Shown here piece after piece: positions 27,915 through 36,618 of a DNA stretch of 64,000 nt. The stretch is from Acinetobacter venetianus RAG-1 = CIP 110063 (lineage in GTDB: Bacteria; Pseudomonadota; Gammaproteobacteria; Pseudomonadales; Moraxellaceae): NCBI RefSeq assembly GCF_000368585.1, contig NZ_KB849558.1:1639043-1703042 (forward strand), in the 5' to 3' direction. Made by a program: the position numbers and the translations under genes. The notes beneath the pieces are model-generated. The model was not told where the DNA came from. It did not search any database and saw only the letters and a list, made by a program, of their open reading frames with translations. The first letter of the stretch is position 1. Every line of letters starts with the position of its first letter.

Positions 27915-27948
27915 TTTTCTGTAAATTTTCTGTAAATTATTCTGTATT
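27909..27948 (-). promoter_or_regulatory. Ladder of KdpE-like direct repeats
   Basis: Minus-strand hexamers TTTACG (27914-27909), TTTACA (27925-27920) and TTTACA (27936-27931) are spaced exactly 11 bp, with a weaker AATACA (27948-27943) beyond and another TTTACG at 27882-27877. OmpR-family regulators bind tandem half-sites of about this period. Confidence 0.6.
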
Positions 27949-28033
27949 TAACTACCGTATGTTTGGAATGCCTACTTTTCAATCACAAATACATTCCATT
28001 AGAGATTTAGATTTAAATTTCCTATATTTGTGT

Positions 28034-28039
28034 TATGAT
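28034..28039 (+). promoter_or_regulatory. -10 element of ssrA
   Basis: TATGAT followed by G/C-containing bases, 15 bp before the mature tmRNA 5' end. The -35 region (TTTAAA near 28012) is weak. Confidence 0.45.
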
Positions 28040-28053
28040 GCTCGTTCATATAT

Positions 28054-28413
28054 GGGGATGTTATTGGCTTCGACGCTGGTGATGAAGCTCATAGATGCAT
28101 GCCGAGAGCGCATTTTCTCTCGTAAATAAAATTTGCATTTAAATAGTCGCAAACGACGAAACTTACGCTCTAGCTGCCTAAGGGCAGCTTGTCCGCTTCC
28201 TAGAATACTTGTGGTCTAGGAACCCGACCGAAGCGCACGCACACAAGTCCGTATAGAGTCAAGCCTCGGGGCTTTATACCAAACTTAGAGGATCGCACTT
28301 TGTACCCTGTTCGTCGGGTCACTTGGTGTTAAAACAATAGACGATATCTAAGCATGTAGTATTCTCGAGTGTAGTGCTGGCGGACGCGGGTTCAACTCCC
28401 GCCATCTCCACCA
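28054..28413 (+). ncRNA. ssrA: Transfer-messenger RNA (tmRNA)
   Basis: 360 nt. The 5' end GGGGATG pairs with CATCTCC before ACCA at the 3' end, and GGTTCAACTCC is the T-loop of the tRNA-like domain. The tag frame near 28150-28182 begins at the resume codon GCA and reads ANDETYALAA then TAA. Pseudoknot-forming segments lie between. It rescues stalled ribosomes with SmpB. Confidence 0.97.
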
Positions 28414-28448
28414 AAATTCGATTCGGAGCAATCCGATGAAATATAAAA

Positions 28449-28481
28449 AGCCTTTAAGTTCAATACTTAAAGGCTTTTTTA
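28449..28481 (+). terminator. Terminator of ssrA
   Basis: Perfect 12-bp stem AAGCCTTTAAGT/ACTTAAAGGCTT with a 4-base loop and a T-run, 35 bp after the tmRNA end. Confidence 0.9.
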
Positions 28482-28791
28482 TTTGACTCATTTTGTACAA
28501 TATTATTTGACATTTTTATTACTTCACGTAGATAAGATCAATAAAAATCTAGCGAAGACGATTATTTATAATAAACATATATAATTTACAAGTATGGAAT
28601 GTAACAGTCCACTTACAGAAAAAGATGCGCCGTATTTCAAATGAAAAAATAGATCTTATGCCATTCATTCTAATGAAATCGTCATTAATCTTTGCTGTTT
28701 AGAATAAATTGGCAACGTTAATCTAATTCTCTTTTAAACTTCATAGCAATATACCAATAAGCCCTATGTAGTTTTAATGAACATCATAAGC
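28482..28791. other. AT-rich intergenic stretch downstream of ssrA
   Basis: About 310 bp with no gene, no integrase remnant and no repeat of the ssrA 3' end that would mark an integrated element. Confidence 0.5.
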
Positions 28792-28834
28792 AAAAATCTC
28801 TAATCGAAATCGGCCTAGATATTTCGATTAGAGA
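28792..28834 (-). terminator. Terminator of the second RND operon
   Basis: Perfect 14-bp arms TCTCTAATCGAAAT/ATTTCGATTAGAGA with a 10-base loop, followed on the minus strand by five T. It lies 13 bp after the permease stop. Confidence 0.8.
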
Positions 28835-28846
28835 ATACTATTTAAC

Positions 28847-31800
28847 TTATGTCTTAGGTATCGTCTTTCTTCTGGTAGATATATGGCGAACCAAAAAGAA
28901 AAATAATGGAACAAAGAAAATTGAAAGCAACGTTCCAGATATCATCCCTCCTGTCACAGCGATACCAATTTCTCTTCTACTCGCAGCACCTGCTCCTGTT
29001 GAAACTGCCAGAGGTAAAACACCAGCAACAAATGCCAATGAGGTCATGATAATGGGCCTTAACCTTTGACCTGCACCCTCAATAACAGCCTCTATTAATG
29101 ACTGACCTTCAGCTAGTTTTGCTGCGGCAAACTCTACGATAAGAATCGCATTTTTAGCTGAAAGACCAATAGTCGTGAGCATCGCAACTTGAAAATAAAT
29201 GTCATTAACATATCCTGCAATACTTGCAGCAATAACAGCACCAATTAATCCCAGAGGAATAACAAGTAAAACGGAAAATGGAATTGACCAACTTTCATAT
29301 AATGCAGCTAAACATAAAAAGATAAATATGATAGATGCCAGATATAACCAGATCGTCTGGCCACTCGCTAACTTTTCTTGATAAGACAAGCCACTCCATT
29401 GGAGGCTAAAGCCTTGTTGTTGATCAATTAACTGTTGCATTTTACTCATTGCAGCACCTGAACTTTCACCAGTTGCGGCAGAACCCTGAAGCTGAACAGA
29501 TGAAAGGCCATTGAAACGCTGCAACATCTGAGGTCCCATTTGCCAGTTAACAGATGAGAAACTAGCAAATGGCGTCATTTCTCCTGTCGTTCCTCTCACA
29601 TACCACTGGCCAATATCTTGTGGTAATGACCGATACGCTGCATCACCTTGTAAATAAACGCGTTTGACACGTCCTCTATCAATGAAGTCATTGATATAAG
29701 AGCCACCCCATGCAGTAGATAAAGTACTGCTAATATCTGTCTGCGCTAAACCAAAAGCACTTGCCTTACGTTGATCAATATTAACCTGTAGTTGAGACTT
29801 ATCTTCAAGTCCATTTAATCGCACGGCAGCAAGGCTAGGATCTGCGGTTGCCTCTTTTAAAACTGTATTTTGCGCAGCTAACAAAGCATCTCGCCCTTTA
29901 CCCTCCGCATCTTGCATCCATAATTCAAAACCACTAGATTGACCTAATCCACGTACCGCTGATGGAGAAAGTACTTGAACTCGCGCTTGTTTCATTGAGC
30001 GAAAATGTGCATTTGCACGAGAAATAATTGCCTCGGCAGTATTATCCTCTCCCTTACGATCATCCCAATGTTTTAGACTGGCAAATGCCATACCTACATT
30101 CTGACCGCTACCAGCATTATTTCGTCCCATAACCATAAAAATAACGTTCAAGTTATCTTTCTCATTCGTCATGAAGTACTCTGAAATTTGGTTACCTATT
30201 TCTTTAGTTTCAGCTAAGGTTGAGCCCACAGGTGTACTAAATTGAACCATGACGGAACCCTGATCTTCTTGCGGAAGGAAACCAGTATTCATACGCGTAT
30301 ATTGCCATCCTAATAAAGCAGTAATCACAATAAATAAAACCATGAATATTCTAGGTTTAGTGATGATCTTAGCGAGTAAATTACGGTATTTAGACTGACT
30401 TTGATCTACTTTTTGATTAAACCAAGTAAAGAAACGTCTCTTTTTATGCTGATGATTGGTAGGTCTAAGTAAAGTTGCACATAAGGCTGGAGATAAAGTT
30501 AGGGCAACCACAGCAGAAAGCACCATCGCTGAGACTAATGTCACAGAAAATTGCCGATAAATCATACCGACGGAGCCACCAAAAAACGCCATTGGTAGGA
30601 ATACAGCAGACAAGACCATTGCGATACCAACTAATGCACCTGAAATTTCTTTCATAGAGATAAGCGTAGCTTCTCTTGGATTTAGACCTTGTTCATGCAT
30701 TACACGCTCAACATTTTCTACAACGACAATTGCATCATCAACTAAGAGTCCAATCGCCAATACCATCGCGAATAATGTTAACGTATTGATGGTATAACCC
30801 AATACACTTAGAATTCCAAAGGTACCTAACAAAACCACTGGAACAGCAATCGCTGGAATTAATGTTGCACGCCAACTTTGTAAAAACACAAACATCACAA
30901 TAATAACAAGTGCAATTGCTTCGGCTAAAGTCTTAATCACGCCTTGAACAGATGCTTCTACAAATGGAGTACTATCACGTGGATATGCCACCTTTAGACC
31001 TGCTGGCATGGATGCTGTTAATCTGGAAACTTCAGCTTTAACACGTTCAGCTGTTTCAAGAGCGTTTGCACCTGAAGCCAACTGAATTGACATACCTGAA
31101 GCATATTTACCATTCAATCTTGTCGTAGTCTGATAACTTTCTGCACCTCGTTCGACTCGGGCAACATCTTTCAATAACACCACACTACCATTTGGCTCAG
31201 TCCGCAAAATGATATTTTCAAATTGACTTACCGTTTGCAATCGAGACAAAGCAGTTACTGTTGCATTTAAAGCTTGGTTTTCCTTAGTTGGTAAAGCTCC
31301 AAGCTCACCTGCTGTGATTTGAGTATTTTGAGCTTCAATAGCAGCTCTAACATCGGATGGCATCAAGCTATAACTATTTAATTTATGCGGGTCAAGCCAT
31401 ATTCGCATCGCATATTGCGCACCAAATACTGTGATCTCACCAACTCCATCTACCCGACTTAGTGGGTCTTGAAGTGTACTTACCATGTAATCAGATATAT
31501 CAACATCTGATCTTGCACCACTTTCATCATAAAGAGCAAAAACTAACAGACTGTCTCCTTGAGACTTTGTAACGGTTATGCCCTGTTGTTGAACTTCTTG
31601 TGGTAAACGGCTCAAGGCTTGATTTACTGCATTCTGTACCTGAACTTGAGCTGTATCTGGATTCGTATTTTGATCAAAACTCAAACTAATACGAGCCTGA
31701 CCAGCTGAACTACTTGTAGAAGAAAAATAAAGTAGACCATCAATACCCTTAATTTGTTGCTCTAATATTTGAGTAACACTATCTTCAACTGTACTGGCTG

Positions 31801-31960
31801 AAGCACCAGGATAATTTGCTGTTACATTTACACCGGGAGGTGCAATATCAGGATATTGCTCAACAGATAAAGTGAAAATAGAAATTGCACCCAGCGCCAT
31901 AATGCATATGGACAATACCCAAGCGAATATCGGACGCGCGATAAAGAAACTAGATAGCAT
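28847..31960 (-). CDS. RND multidrug efflux permease (HAE1 family)
   Basis: 1037 residues, full length, starting MLSSFFIARPIFAWVLS. The proton-relay Asp pair is in LLVDDAIVVVENVERV, and the C-terminal GLSAKNAILIVEFAAAKL segment is conserved. It is clearly a drug-type RND pump but differs from AdeG in this window. Which named Acinetobacter pump it equals (AdeB, AdeJ or another) cannot be settled by eye. The adaptor gene lies 11 bp upstream and a TetR gene is divergent, but there is no outer-membrane factor, so it probably borrows one such as AdeH or AdeK. Confidence 0.9.
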   Translation of the reverse strand: MLSSFFIARPIFAWVLSICIMALGAISIFTLSVEQYPDIAPPGVNVTANYPGASASTVEDSVTQILEQQIKGIDGLLYFSSTSSSAGQARISLSFDQNTNPDTAQVQVQNAVNQALSRLPQEVQQQGITVTKSQGDSLLVFALYDESGARSDVDISDYMVSTLQDPLSRVDGVGEITVFGAQYAMRIWLDPHKLNSYSLMPSDVRAAIEAQNTQITAGELGALPTKENQALNATVTALSRLQTVSQFENIILRTEPNGSVVLLKDVARVERGAESYQTTTRLNGKYASGMSIQLASGANALETAERVKAEVSRLTASMPAGLKVAYPRDSTPFVEASVQGVIKTLAEAIALVIIVMFVFLQSWRATLIPAIAVPVVLLGTFGILSVLGYTINTLTLFAMVLAIGLLVDDAIVVVENVERVMHEQGLNPREATLISMKEISGALVGIAMVLSAVFLPMAFFGGSVGMIYRQFSVTLVSAMVLSAVVALTLSPALCATLLRPTNHQHKKRRFFTWFNQKVDQSQSKYRNLLAKIITKPRIFMVLFIVITALLGWQYTRMNTGFLPQEDQGSVMVQFSTPVGSTLAETKEIGNQISEYFMTNEKDNLNVIFMVMGRNNAGSGQNVGMAFASLKHWDDRKGEDNTAEAIISRANAHFRSMKQARVQVLSPSAVRGLGQSSGFELWMQDAEGKGRDALLAAQNTVLKEATADPSLAAVRLNGLEDKSQLQVNIDQRKASAFGLAQTDISSTLSTAWGGSYINDFIDRGRVKRVYLQGDAAYRSLPQDIGQWYVRGTTGEMTPFASFSSVNWQMGPQMLQRFNGLSSVQLQGSAATGESSGAAMSKMQQLIDQQQGFSLQWSGLSYQEKLASGQTIWLYLASIIFIFLCLAALYESWSIPFSVLLVIPLGLIGAVIAASIAGYVNDIYFQVAMLTTIGLSAKNAILIVEFAAAKLAEGQSLIEAVIEGAGQRLRPIIMTSLAFVAGVLPLAVSTGAGAASRREIGIAVTGGMISGTLLSIFFVPLFFFLVRHISTRRKTIPKT

Positions 31961-31971
31961 ACGAAAATTCC

Positions 31972-33096
31972 TCAGCGAATTGGTGTAGGTTCAACGACCA
32001 GACCAGCACTTAACCCTTGCAGACCTTCAACAACAACTTTGTCTCCAGAACGCAAACCAGATAATACTAACCACCGATTATCTATGGCTTCGCCTAAAGT
32101 AATCGCTCTTTGTTCAACTTTATTCCCCTGTACAACAACCCACACAAATGCTTCACCATCAGCATTTCTCATTTCAATCCCTTGGGGAATTAATAAACTG
32201 TTTGGATGTGGTCCTGTACCAAGTTGTGCCCGCACATACATTCCTGGCAATAAAGATTGATTGGGATTAGCAAATGAAGAACGTAACGTAACACTACCAG
32301 TCGCTTCATCTACTGTAATATCGCTAAACTTAAAAGTGCCCTTTTCTGGATAGTTCATTCCATTATTCATCTGCAAATCAACACTTAACTCTTCAGGCTG
32401 TATTCCATCCTCTGTGAGTTGTTTCCGAAGTGCCATAAACTCATCACTGGATTGTGTTAAGTCCACATACATAGGATCTAAATTCTGAATTGTTACTAGA
32501 GCATCTACTTGACTAGACGTTACAAGAGCGCCACGTGTAATCGTTGATCGACCAATTCGCCCCGAAATTGGAGCCGTAATTTGAGTGTAATTAAGATTGG
32601 TTTGTGCAGTTTTTAGTAATGCTCTATTAACATTTACAGCAGCCTTTGCTTGTGCATAAGCAGCCCGTGCATCATCTAATTCCTGACGACTAACACCATT
32701 GACACTAATTAATTGTTCGTAACGTTCAGCTTGAAGACGAGTAGAGTTTACTGTTGCTTGAGCCAATTCGAGATTTCCTCGCGCTTCCTCAAAACTATCT
32801 CGATAAAGTGTTGAATCAATTTTATAAAGTGGTTGGCCCTTTTTTACATATGAACCTTCCTGAAAAAGCTGTGCAATGACTACCCCATTTACTTGAGGCC
32901 TGACTTGTGAAATTTCTGATGCAACTGTTCTTCCAGCTAATAGGTTGTTAGTTTCAATAGTTTCAGGTGTCATAGTCATCACGCTCACCTGTTGAATAGC
33001 TTTTTTTATAGGTTGATCTGAATCACATCCATTTAAAAAAGGGAGTAAAAGAAAGTAAAAAAAAATTTTATAACTTGAAAATCTCAAATCAGACAT
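31972..33096 (-). CDS. RND efflux periplasmic adaptor lipoprotein
   Basis: 374 residues. The lipoprotein signal ends LPFLNGC (Cys24), so the protein is anchored in the inner membrane facing the periplasm. The adaptor architecture is visible: lipoyl half RPQVNGVVIAQLFQEG, an alpha-hairpin around residues 90-160, second lipoyl half ITAPISGRIGRSTI, then beta-barrel and membrane-proximal domains. It is the first gene of the operon with the downstream permease. Lys/Phe-rich codons near the start reflect a more AT-rich composition than adeF. Confidence 0.9.
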   Translation of the reverse strand: MSDLRFSSYKIFFYFLLLPFLNGCDSDQPIKKAIQQVSVMTMTPETIETNNLLAGRTVASEISQVRPQVNGVVIAQLFQEGSYVKKGQPLYKIDSTLYRDSFEEARGNLELAQATVNSTRLQAERYEQLISVNGVSRQELDDARAAYAQAKAAVNVNRALLKTAQTNLNYTQITAPISGRIGRSTITRGALVTSSQVDALVTIQNLDPMYVDLTQSSDEFMALRKQLTEDGIQPEELSVDLQMNNGMNYPEKGTFKFSDITVDEATGSVTLRSSFANPNQSLLPGMYVRAQLGTGPHPNSLLIPQGIEMRNADGEAFVWVVVQGNKVEQRAITLGEAIDNRWLVLSGLRSGDKVVVEGLQGLSAGLVVEPTPIR

Positions 33097-33121
33097 ATCT
33101 AGAATCCTAGACCTATAGATA

Positions 33122-33148
33122 ATTTATTTACTTTACTGTAAAATAAAT
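33122..33148. promoter_or_regulatory. Likely TetR operator between adaptor and repressor genes
   Basis: The palindrome TTTAC-T-GTAAA (33132-33142) is nested in offset ATTTATTT/AAATAAAT arms, in the 76-bp divergent gap. This is the expected site for local autoregulation and control of the pump. Confidence 0.5.
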
Positions 33149-33172
33149 ATTAATCCGTTAGAAATTGTAATT

Positions 33173-33805
33173 ATGTTGAAATTAAAAAAACCTAGAGGAA
33201 GGCCTTCAAATATTCGCCCAAAAATCATCTTAGCCGCACGTGAGCAATTTCTTGAGCATGGTTTAGATGTAAGTTTAGATAACATTGCAATTAAGGCAGG
33301 AACTACAAGACAAACGCTATATAACCATTTCCCAACAAAGACAGCACTACTTATTGAAATATTTGAAGATTTCAAAGCTGAAATGGATGCTCCTTTTATT
33401 GATAATAAAAACCTAGATAAGATCAATCATTTAGATAAGTTATTGTTAGAAATTTGCCAATCTGTTCAAAAACACTTTTATGATCACGATGTAATTCGAA
33501 TTCAAAGACTTCTAATTATTGCTTTAGTAGAAATGCCTGAAATTCTTGAGCAAGTCCAACAACGGACTCATGGAAGTGTTAAAAAATCTCTAATCAATAT
33601 TCTCGAAAAAGCAAACAATGCTGGGATCATCAAAGTATTAAATCCTGAAGCAGCAGCAAAAGTATTTTTGGGTGCTGTTATGGGATACTCATATCCAGCA
33701 ACACTAATAGGTGGTAAAACACCACCCCAACAAGAGTTTCAGCAACTTAACCAAGAAATCTGCGAAACATTTTTAAAGGCTTGGGAATATAAGACTAAGA
33801 GCTAA
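33173..33805 (+). CDS. TetR family repressor of the adjacent RND pump
   Basis: 210 residues. The Lys/Arg-rich N-terminus (KKPRGRPSN) leads into the helix-turn-helix (LAAREQFLEHGLDVSLDNIAIKAG then TRQTLYNHFPTKTALL). The C-terminal domain resembles the AcrR/TetR_C_7 type. Divergent transcription from the adaptor-permease operon and a palindrome in the shared gap make it the probable local repressor. Ligand unknown. Confidence 0.88.
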   Translation: MLKLKKPRGRPSNIRPKIILAAREQFLEHGLDVSLDNIAIKAGTTRQTLYNHFPTKTALLIEIFEDFKAEMDAPFIDNKNLDKINHLDKLLLEICQSVQKHFYDHDVIRIQRLLIIALVEMPEILEQVQQRTHGSVKKSLINILEKANNAGIIKVLNPEAAAKVFLGAVMGYSYPATLIGGKTPPQQEFQQLNQEICETFLKAWEYKTKS

Positions 33806-33977
33806 TGCCATAATTTTAATATTCACAGTTCATTAGATTTAATTGTTTACTATGTAAAGCTTAAATCTATTGAACACCTCAATGATCAGTTGGAAAAAAT
33901 ATTTTATTTTGATCAGCTATCTTCGTATCACAACTTAATAATCGCCAAATTGACTAAATATTTAAACTATAGACGAT

Positions 33978-34006
33978 AAAAAAGCCCACCTAATGTGAGC
34001 TTTTTT
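33978..34006. terminator. Terminator shared by tetR and the cold-shock gene
   Basis: AAAAAAGCCCAC-N5-GTGAGCTTTTTT, with one mismatch in the stem and A/T runs on both sides, so it can act in both directions between the convergent genes. Confidence 0.8.
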
Positions 34007-34022
34007 ATTGTGATCTAATGCC

Positions 34023-34232
34023 TTAGATCACAGTAATCGTTTTAGCTACTGGCCCTTTCTGCCCCTCACCTAACGTAAATGTTACGCGTTGCCCTTCTTG
34101 TAGTGCTCGAAAGCCTTTACTTTGGATTTCACTAAAATGGGCAAACACTTCTTGGCCAGAATCAGATTGAATAAATCCAAATCCTTTCTTTTCATTGAAC
34201 CATTTTACTGTACCATTGATTGTTTCACTCAT
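34023..34232 (-). CDS. Cold-shock domain protein (CspA family)
   Basis: 69 residues, a single cold-shock domain. RNP1 is KGFGFIQ and RNP2 is VFAHFS, with the aromatic nucleic-acid-binding face intact (W11, F18, F20, F31, H32, F33 by the usual pattern). It binds single-stranded nucleic acid as an RNA chaperone. An AT-rich 5' region of about 100 bp precedes it. Whether it is cold-induced cannot be told from the sequence. Confidence 0.93.
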   Translation of the reverse strand: MSETINGTVKWFNEKKGFGFIQSDSGQEVFAHFSEIQSKGFRALQEGQRVTFTLGEGQKGPVAKTITVI

Positions 34233-34338
34233 GCCTGCTGTACCTTCAAATATCTTGTTTGAATATAAATAAAATTAGACCGTGATGCTTTCAATCAGCC
34301 TATTTTCATTTAATAAGTACTACAGCTATGTGAAATTT

Positions 34339-34572
34339 TTATGTCAATCGATAAAGCTGATTCACCGAAGTATAGAAGCTATTTCCATCTAAATTAAAGT
34401 CAATTTCTTGACCAGACTCTAGTAGAACTTTTTTCCCAACTTCAACCCATTTAAAACCTTCCAACGTATTTTGTTGACGTTTAAGTGGGATAATTTGTAC
34501 AGATATTTCATTGCCATTCACGGCTTTGGCTATACGCCATTCATTGATAATTTTCACGACAGAATCACTCAT
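34339..34572 (-). CDS. Small hypothetical protein
   Basis: 77 residues from the ATG at 34572 (a TTG at 34584 is in frame). The sequence is polar and strand-rich (EWRIAKAVNGNEISVQIIPL, then KVLLESGQEIDFNLDGNSFY) with no membrane segment, signal or known motif. It stands alone between the cold-shock gene and the initiator tRNA. I do not recognise a family; protein-like composition and a clean frame suggest it is real. Confidence 0.5.
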   Translation of the reverse strand: MSDSVVKIINEWRIAKAVNGNEISVQIIPLKRQQNTLEGFKWVEVGKKVLLESGQEIDFNLDGNSFYTSVNQLYRLT

Positions 34573-34757
34573 TACTGAGCTCAAGTGATCGATTTTGATT
34601 TACTACAAGATTAGACAAATGAGAGAGGATAACAACATTTCTAGAATCTAATAATTTTAGCTTTATTTAGGGTTATTTAAGCTAATTTCATTGCCAAAGC
34701 GATTATGACCATCAGCAATATTTAAAACATCACAGAGCAAAATTCAAATAAATAAAT

Positions 34758-34834
<77 letters not shown>

Positions 34835-35030
34835 CCAGAGGTTATGCTTTATACGCCTATAATTTCGATTAATCAAGCTTTTCACTAAAAAAATGCAAAT
34901 TTAGTATATTTTACACCCAAAACCTTTAAATTGACGCTAAGAAACACTTTCCAAGTCTTTTGATTTTCCTCTCTCAAAAAGTACTTTTTGATAAAAAAAT
35001 TACAATGAAAATAAAAAGTAGAAAAATAAA

Positions 35031-35056
35031 AAACCCGGATTAAGTATCCGAGTTTT
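35031..35056 (-). terminator. Terminator of emrAB
   Basis: The minus strand reads AAAACTCGGAT-N5-ATCCGGGTTTTTT, a near-perfect stem with a T-run, 30 bp after the emrB stop. Confidence 0.8.
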
Positions 35057-35085
35057 CTACAGTCAATGATCTATTTTCATCTAAG

Positions 35086-36612
35086 TTAATGTGGTGCAGG
35101 GCCACCTGAGATCGGTTTCGGTTTTGGACTCATCCAAATGAATGCACTCGCAAATATAAACACCAGTGCCAAAAGCATAAATACATGGTTGGCTGATATG
35201 GTAATTGCCTCTTTATCGACTAAATTCGCAATCACACCCAGTGTTGCATCTGGAGAGAATCCATTTTGAAGCAAGCTATTTTGTACTTCTTGCGGATGTA
35301 AAATATTAACCATTTCACTGCGCGCCACTTTGGTATGATCATCCCAAATCGTCACTGCAATCGATGCACCGATTGCCCCTGCCATAGTCCTTAAAAAGTT
35401 CATCAAACCTGCGGCAGAAGCCATTTCTGATGGTAATACCGATCCCATTGCAATATTCGACAGTGGAATAAAGAAAAACGGTACAGCAAAGCCCTGCAAA
35501 ATCTGCGGCCATGCCAAGGCCATAAAGTCTGCATCGGTCACCCAAAACATACGCATGACGGTAACAACACCGAGCAAAGCTAAACCAAAACTTGCCAATG
35601 CTCGTGGATCGTATTTCGTTGCCAGTTTCGCAACGATAGGCGACATGGTTAAACTACCAAATCCCATCGTGGCGGTGAGATAACCTGCCCATGTTGCGGT
35701 ATAACCCAAATTGATCTGTAACCATTGCGGGATCAAGACAATACTGCCAAAGAATGAGCCAAAGCCAAAAGCCAGTGCGAGCACAGAAACTGCAAATCCC
35801 CGATGCCTAAATACATAGAGATTGACCACAGGATGCTTCTCAGTCAGCTCCCATATCATAAACACGATAAAGCCAACAACAGCGATCAGAGCAAGCATAA
35901 TAATGCTGCTGCTATTGAACCAATCCCGCTCATGCCCAAGATCAAGCATGAGTTGCAATGCGCCAATCCACAACACCAATAAGCCCAAGCCAATGGCATC
36001 AATACGTAATTTTTCAGTTTTGGTTTCAGCAACAGAAAGCAAGCGTATCGCAGCTAAGACACAGAAAATACCGACAGGAATGTTGATAAAGAAAATCCAG
36101 TGCCACGACAAATTATCACTGATTAAGCCGCCCAAAATCGGACCTAAAATTGGGCCAACGACAGTGGTCATTGCCCACATTCCCATGGCTTGTGAATGTT
36201 TTTCTGGAGGGAAAATACGCATGAGTAAGGTTTGGCTGAGTGGCATCAGTGGACCACCACAAAGCCCTTGACCTATACGGAAAAATACCAACGTTTCCAG
36301 TGACGTCGCTAAACCACAGAGGAATGAAAAAATAGTGAAACCAATCAGTCCAAAGACAAAGACCCGAACCGTCCCAAAGCGTCCAGCCAACCAACCAGTT
36401 AAAGGAACACAAATTGCTTCGGCAACAGCATAGGACGTAATAACCCAAGTCCCTTGTGAACTTGAAACAGCTAAGTTCCCTGTGATGTGGGGTACAGATA
36501 CATTGGCAATGGTGGTATCTAAGACCACCATAAAGTTTGAGAGTGCGATAACAAATGCTGCAAGTAGTAATCGTCCGCCACTCAGTTCTGCAAAAGGTGT
36601 TTGCGTTTTCAT
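35086..36612 (-). CDS. emrB: EmrB/QacA-type drug:H+ antiporter (MFS, DHA2)
   Basis: 508 residues with 14 predicted membrane segments. Family signatures are LDTTIANVSVPHI in TM1, the motif A-like WLAGRFGTVRVF, and motif C GPILGPILGG in TM5. With EmrA it forms a tripartite pump across the envelope using a TolC-type channel. EmrAB in Acinetobacter has been linked to osmotic-stress and colistin tolerance. It lies 6 bp downstream of emrA in the same operon. Confidence 0.92.
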   Translation of the reverse strand: MKTQTPFAELSGGRLLLAAFVIALSNFMVVLDTTIANVSVPHITGNLAVSSSQGTWVITSYAVAEAICVPLTGWLAGRFGTVRVFVFGLIGFTIFSFLCGLATSLETLVFFRIGQGLCGGPLMPLSQTLLMRIFPPEKHSQAMGMWAMTTVVGPILGPILGGLISDNLSWHWIFFINIPVGIFCVLAAIRLLSVAETKTEKLRIDAIGLGLLVLWIGALQLMLDLGHERDWFNSSSIIMLALIAVVGFIVFMIWELTEKHPVVNLYVFRHRGFAVSVLALAFGFGSFFGSIVLIPQWLQINLGYTATWAGYLTATMGFGSLTMSPIVAKLATKYDPRALASFGLALLGVVTVMRMFWVTDADFMALAWPQILQGFAVPFFFIPLSNIAMGSVLPSEMASAAGLMNFLRTMAGAIGASIAVTIWDDHTKVARSEMVNILHPQEVQNSLLQNGFSPDATLGVIANLVDKEAITISANHVFMLLALVFIFASAFIWMSPKPKPISGGPAPH

Positions 36613-36618
36613 GGCTAA

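Noticed and set aside
28414..34757. Integrated element at ssrA
   Set aside because: No integrase, no direct repeat of the tmRNA 3' end and no phage-like genes; kept only as a compositional remark.
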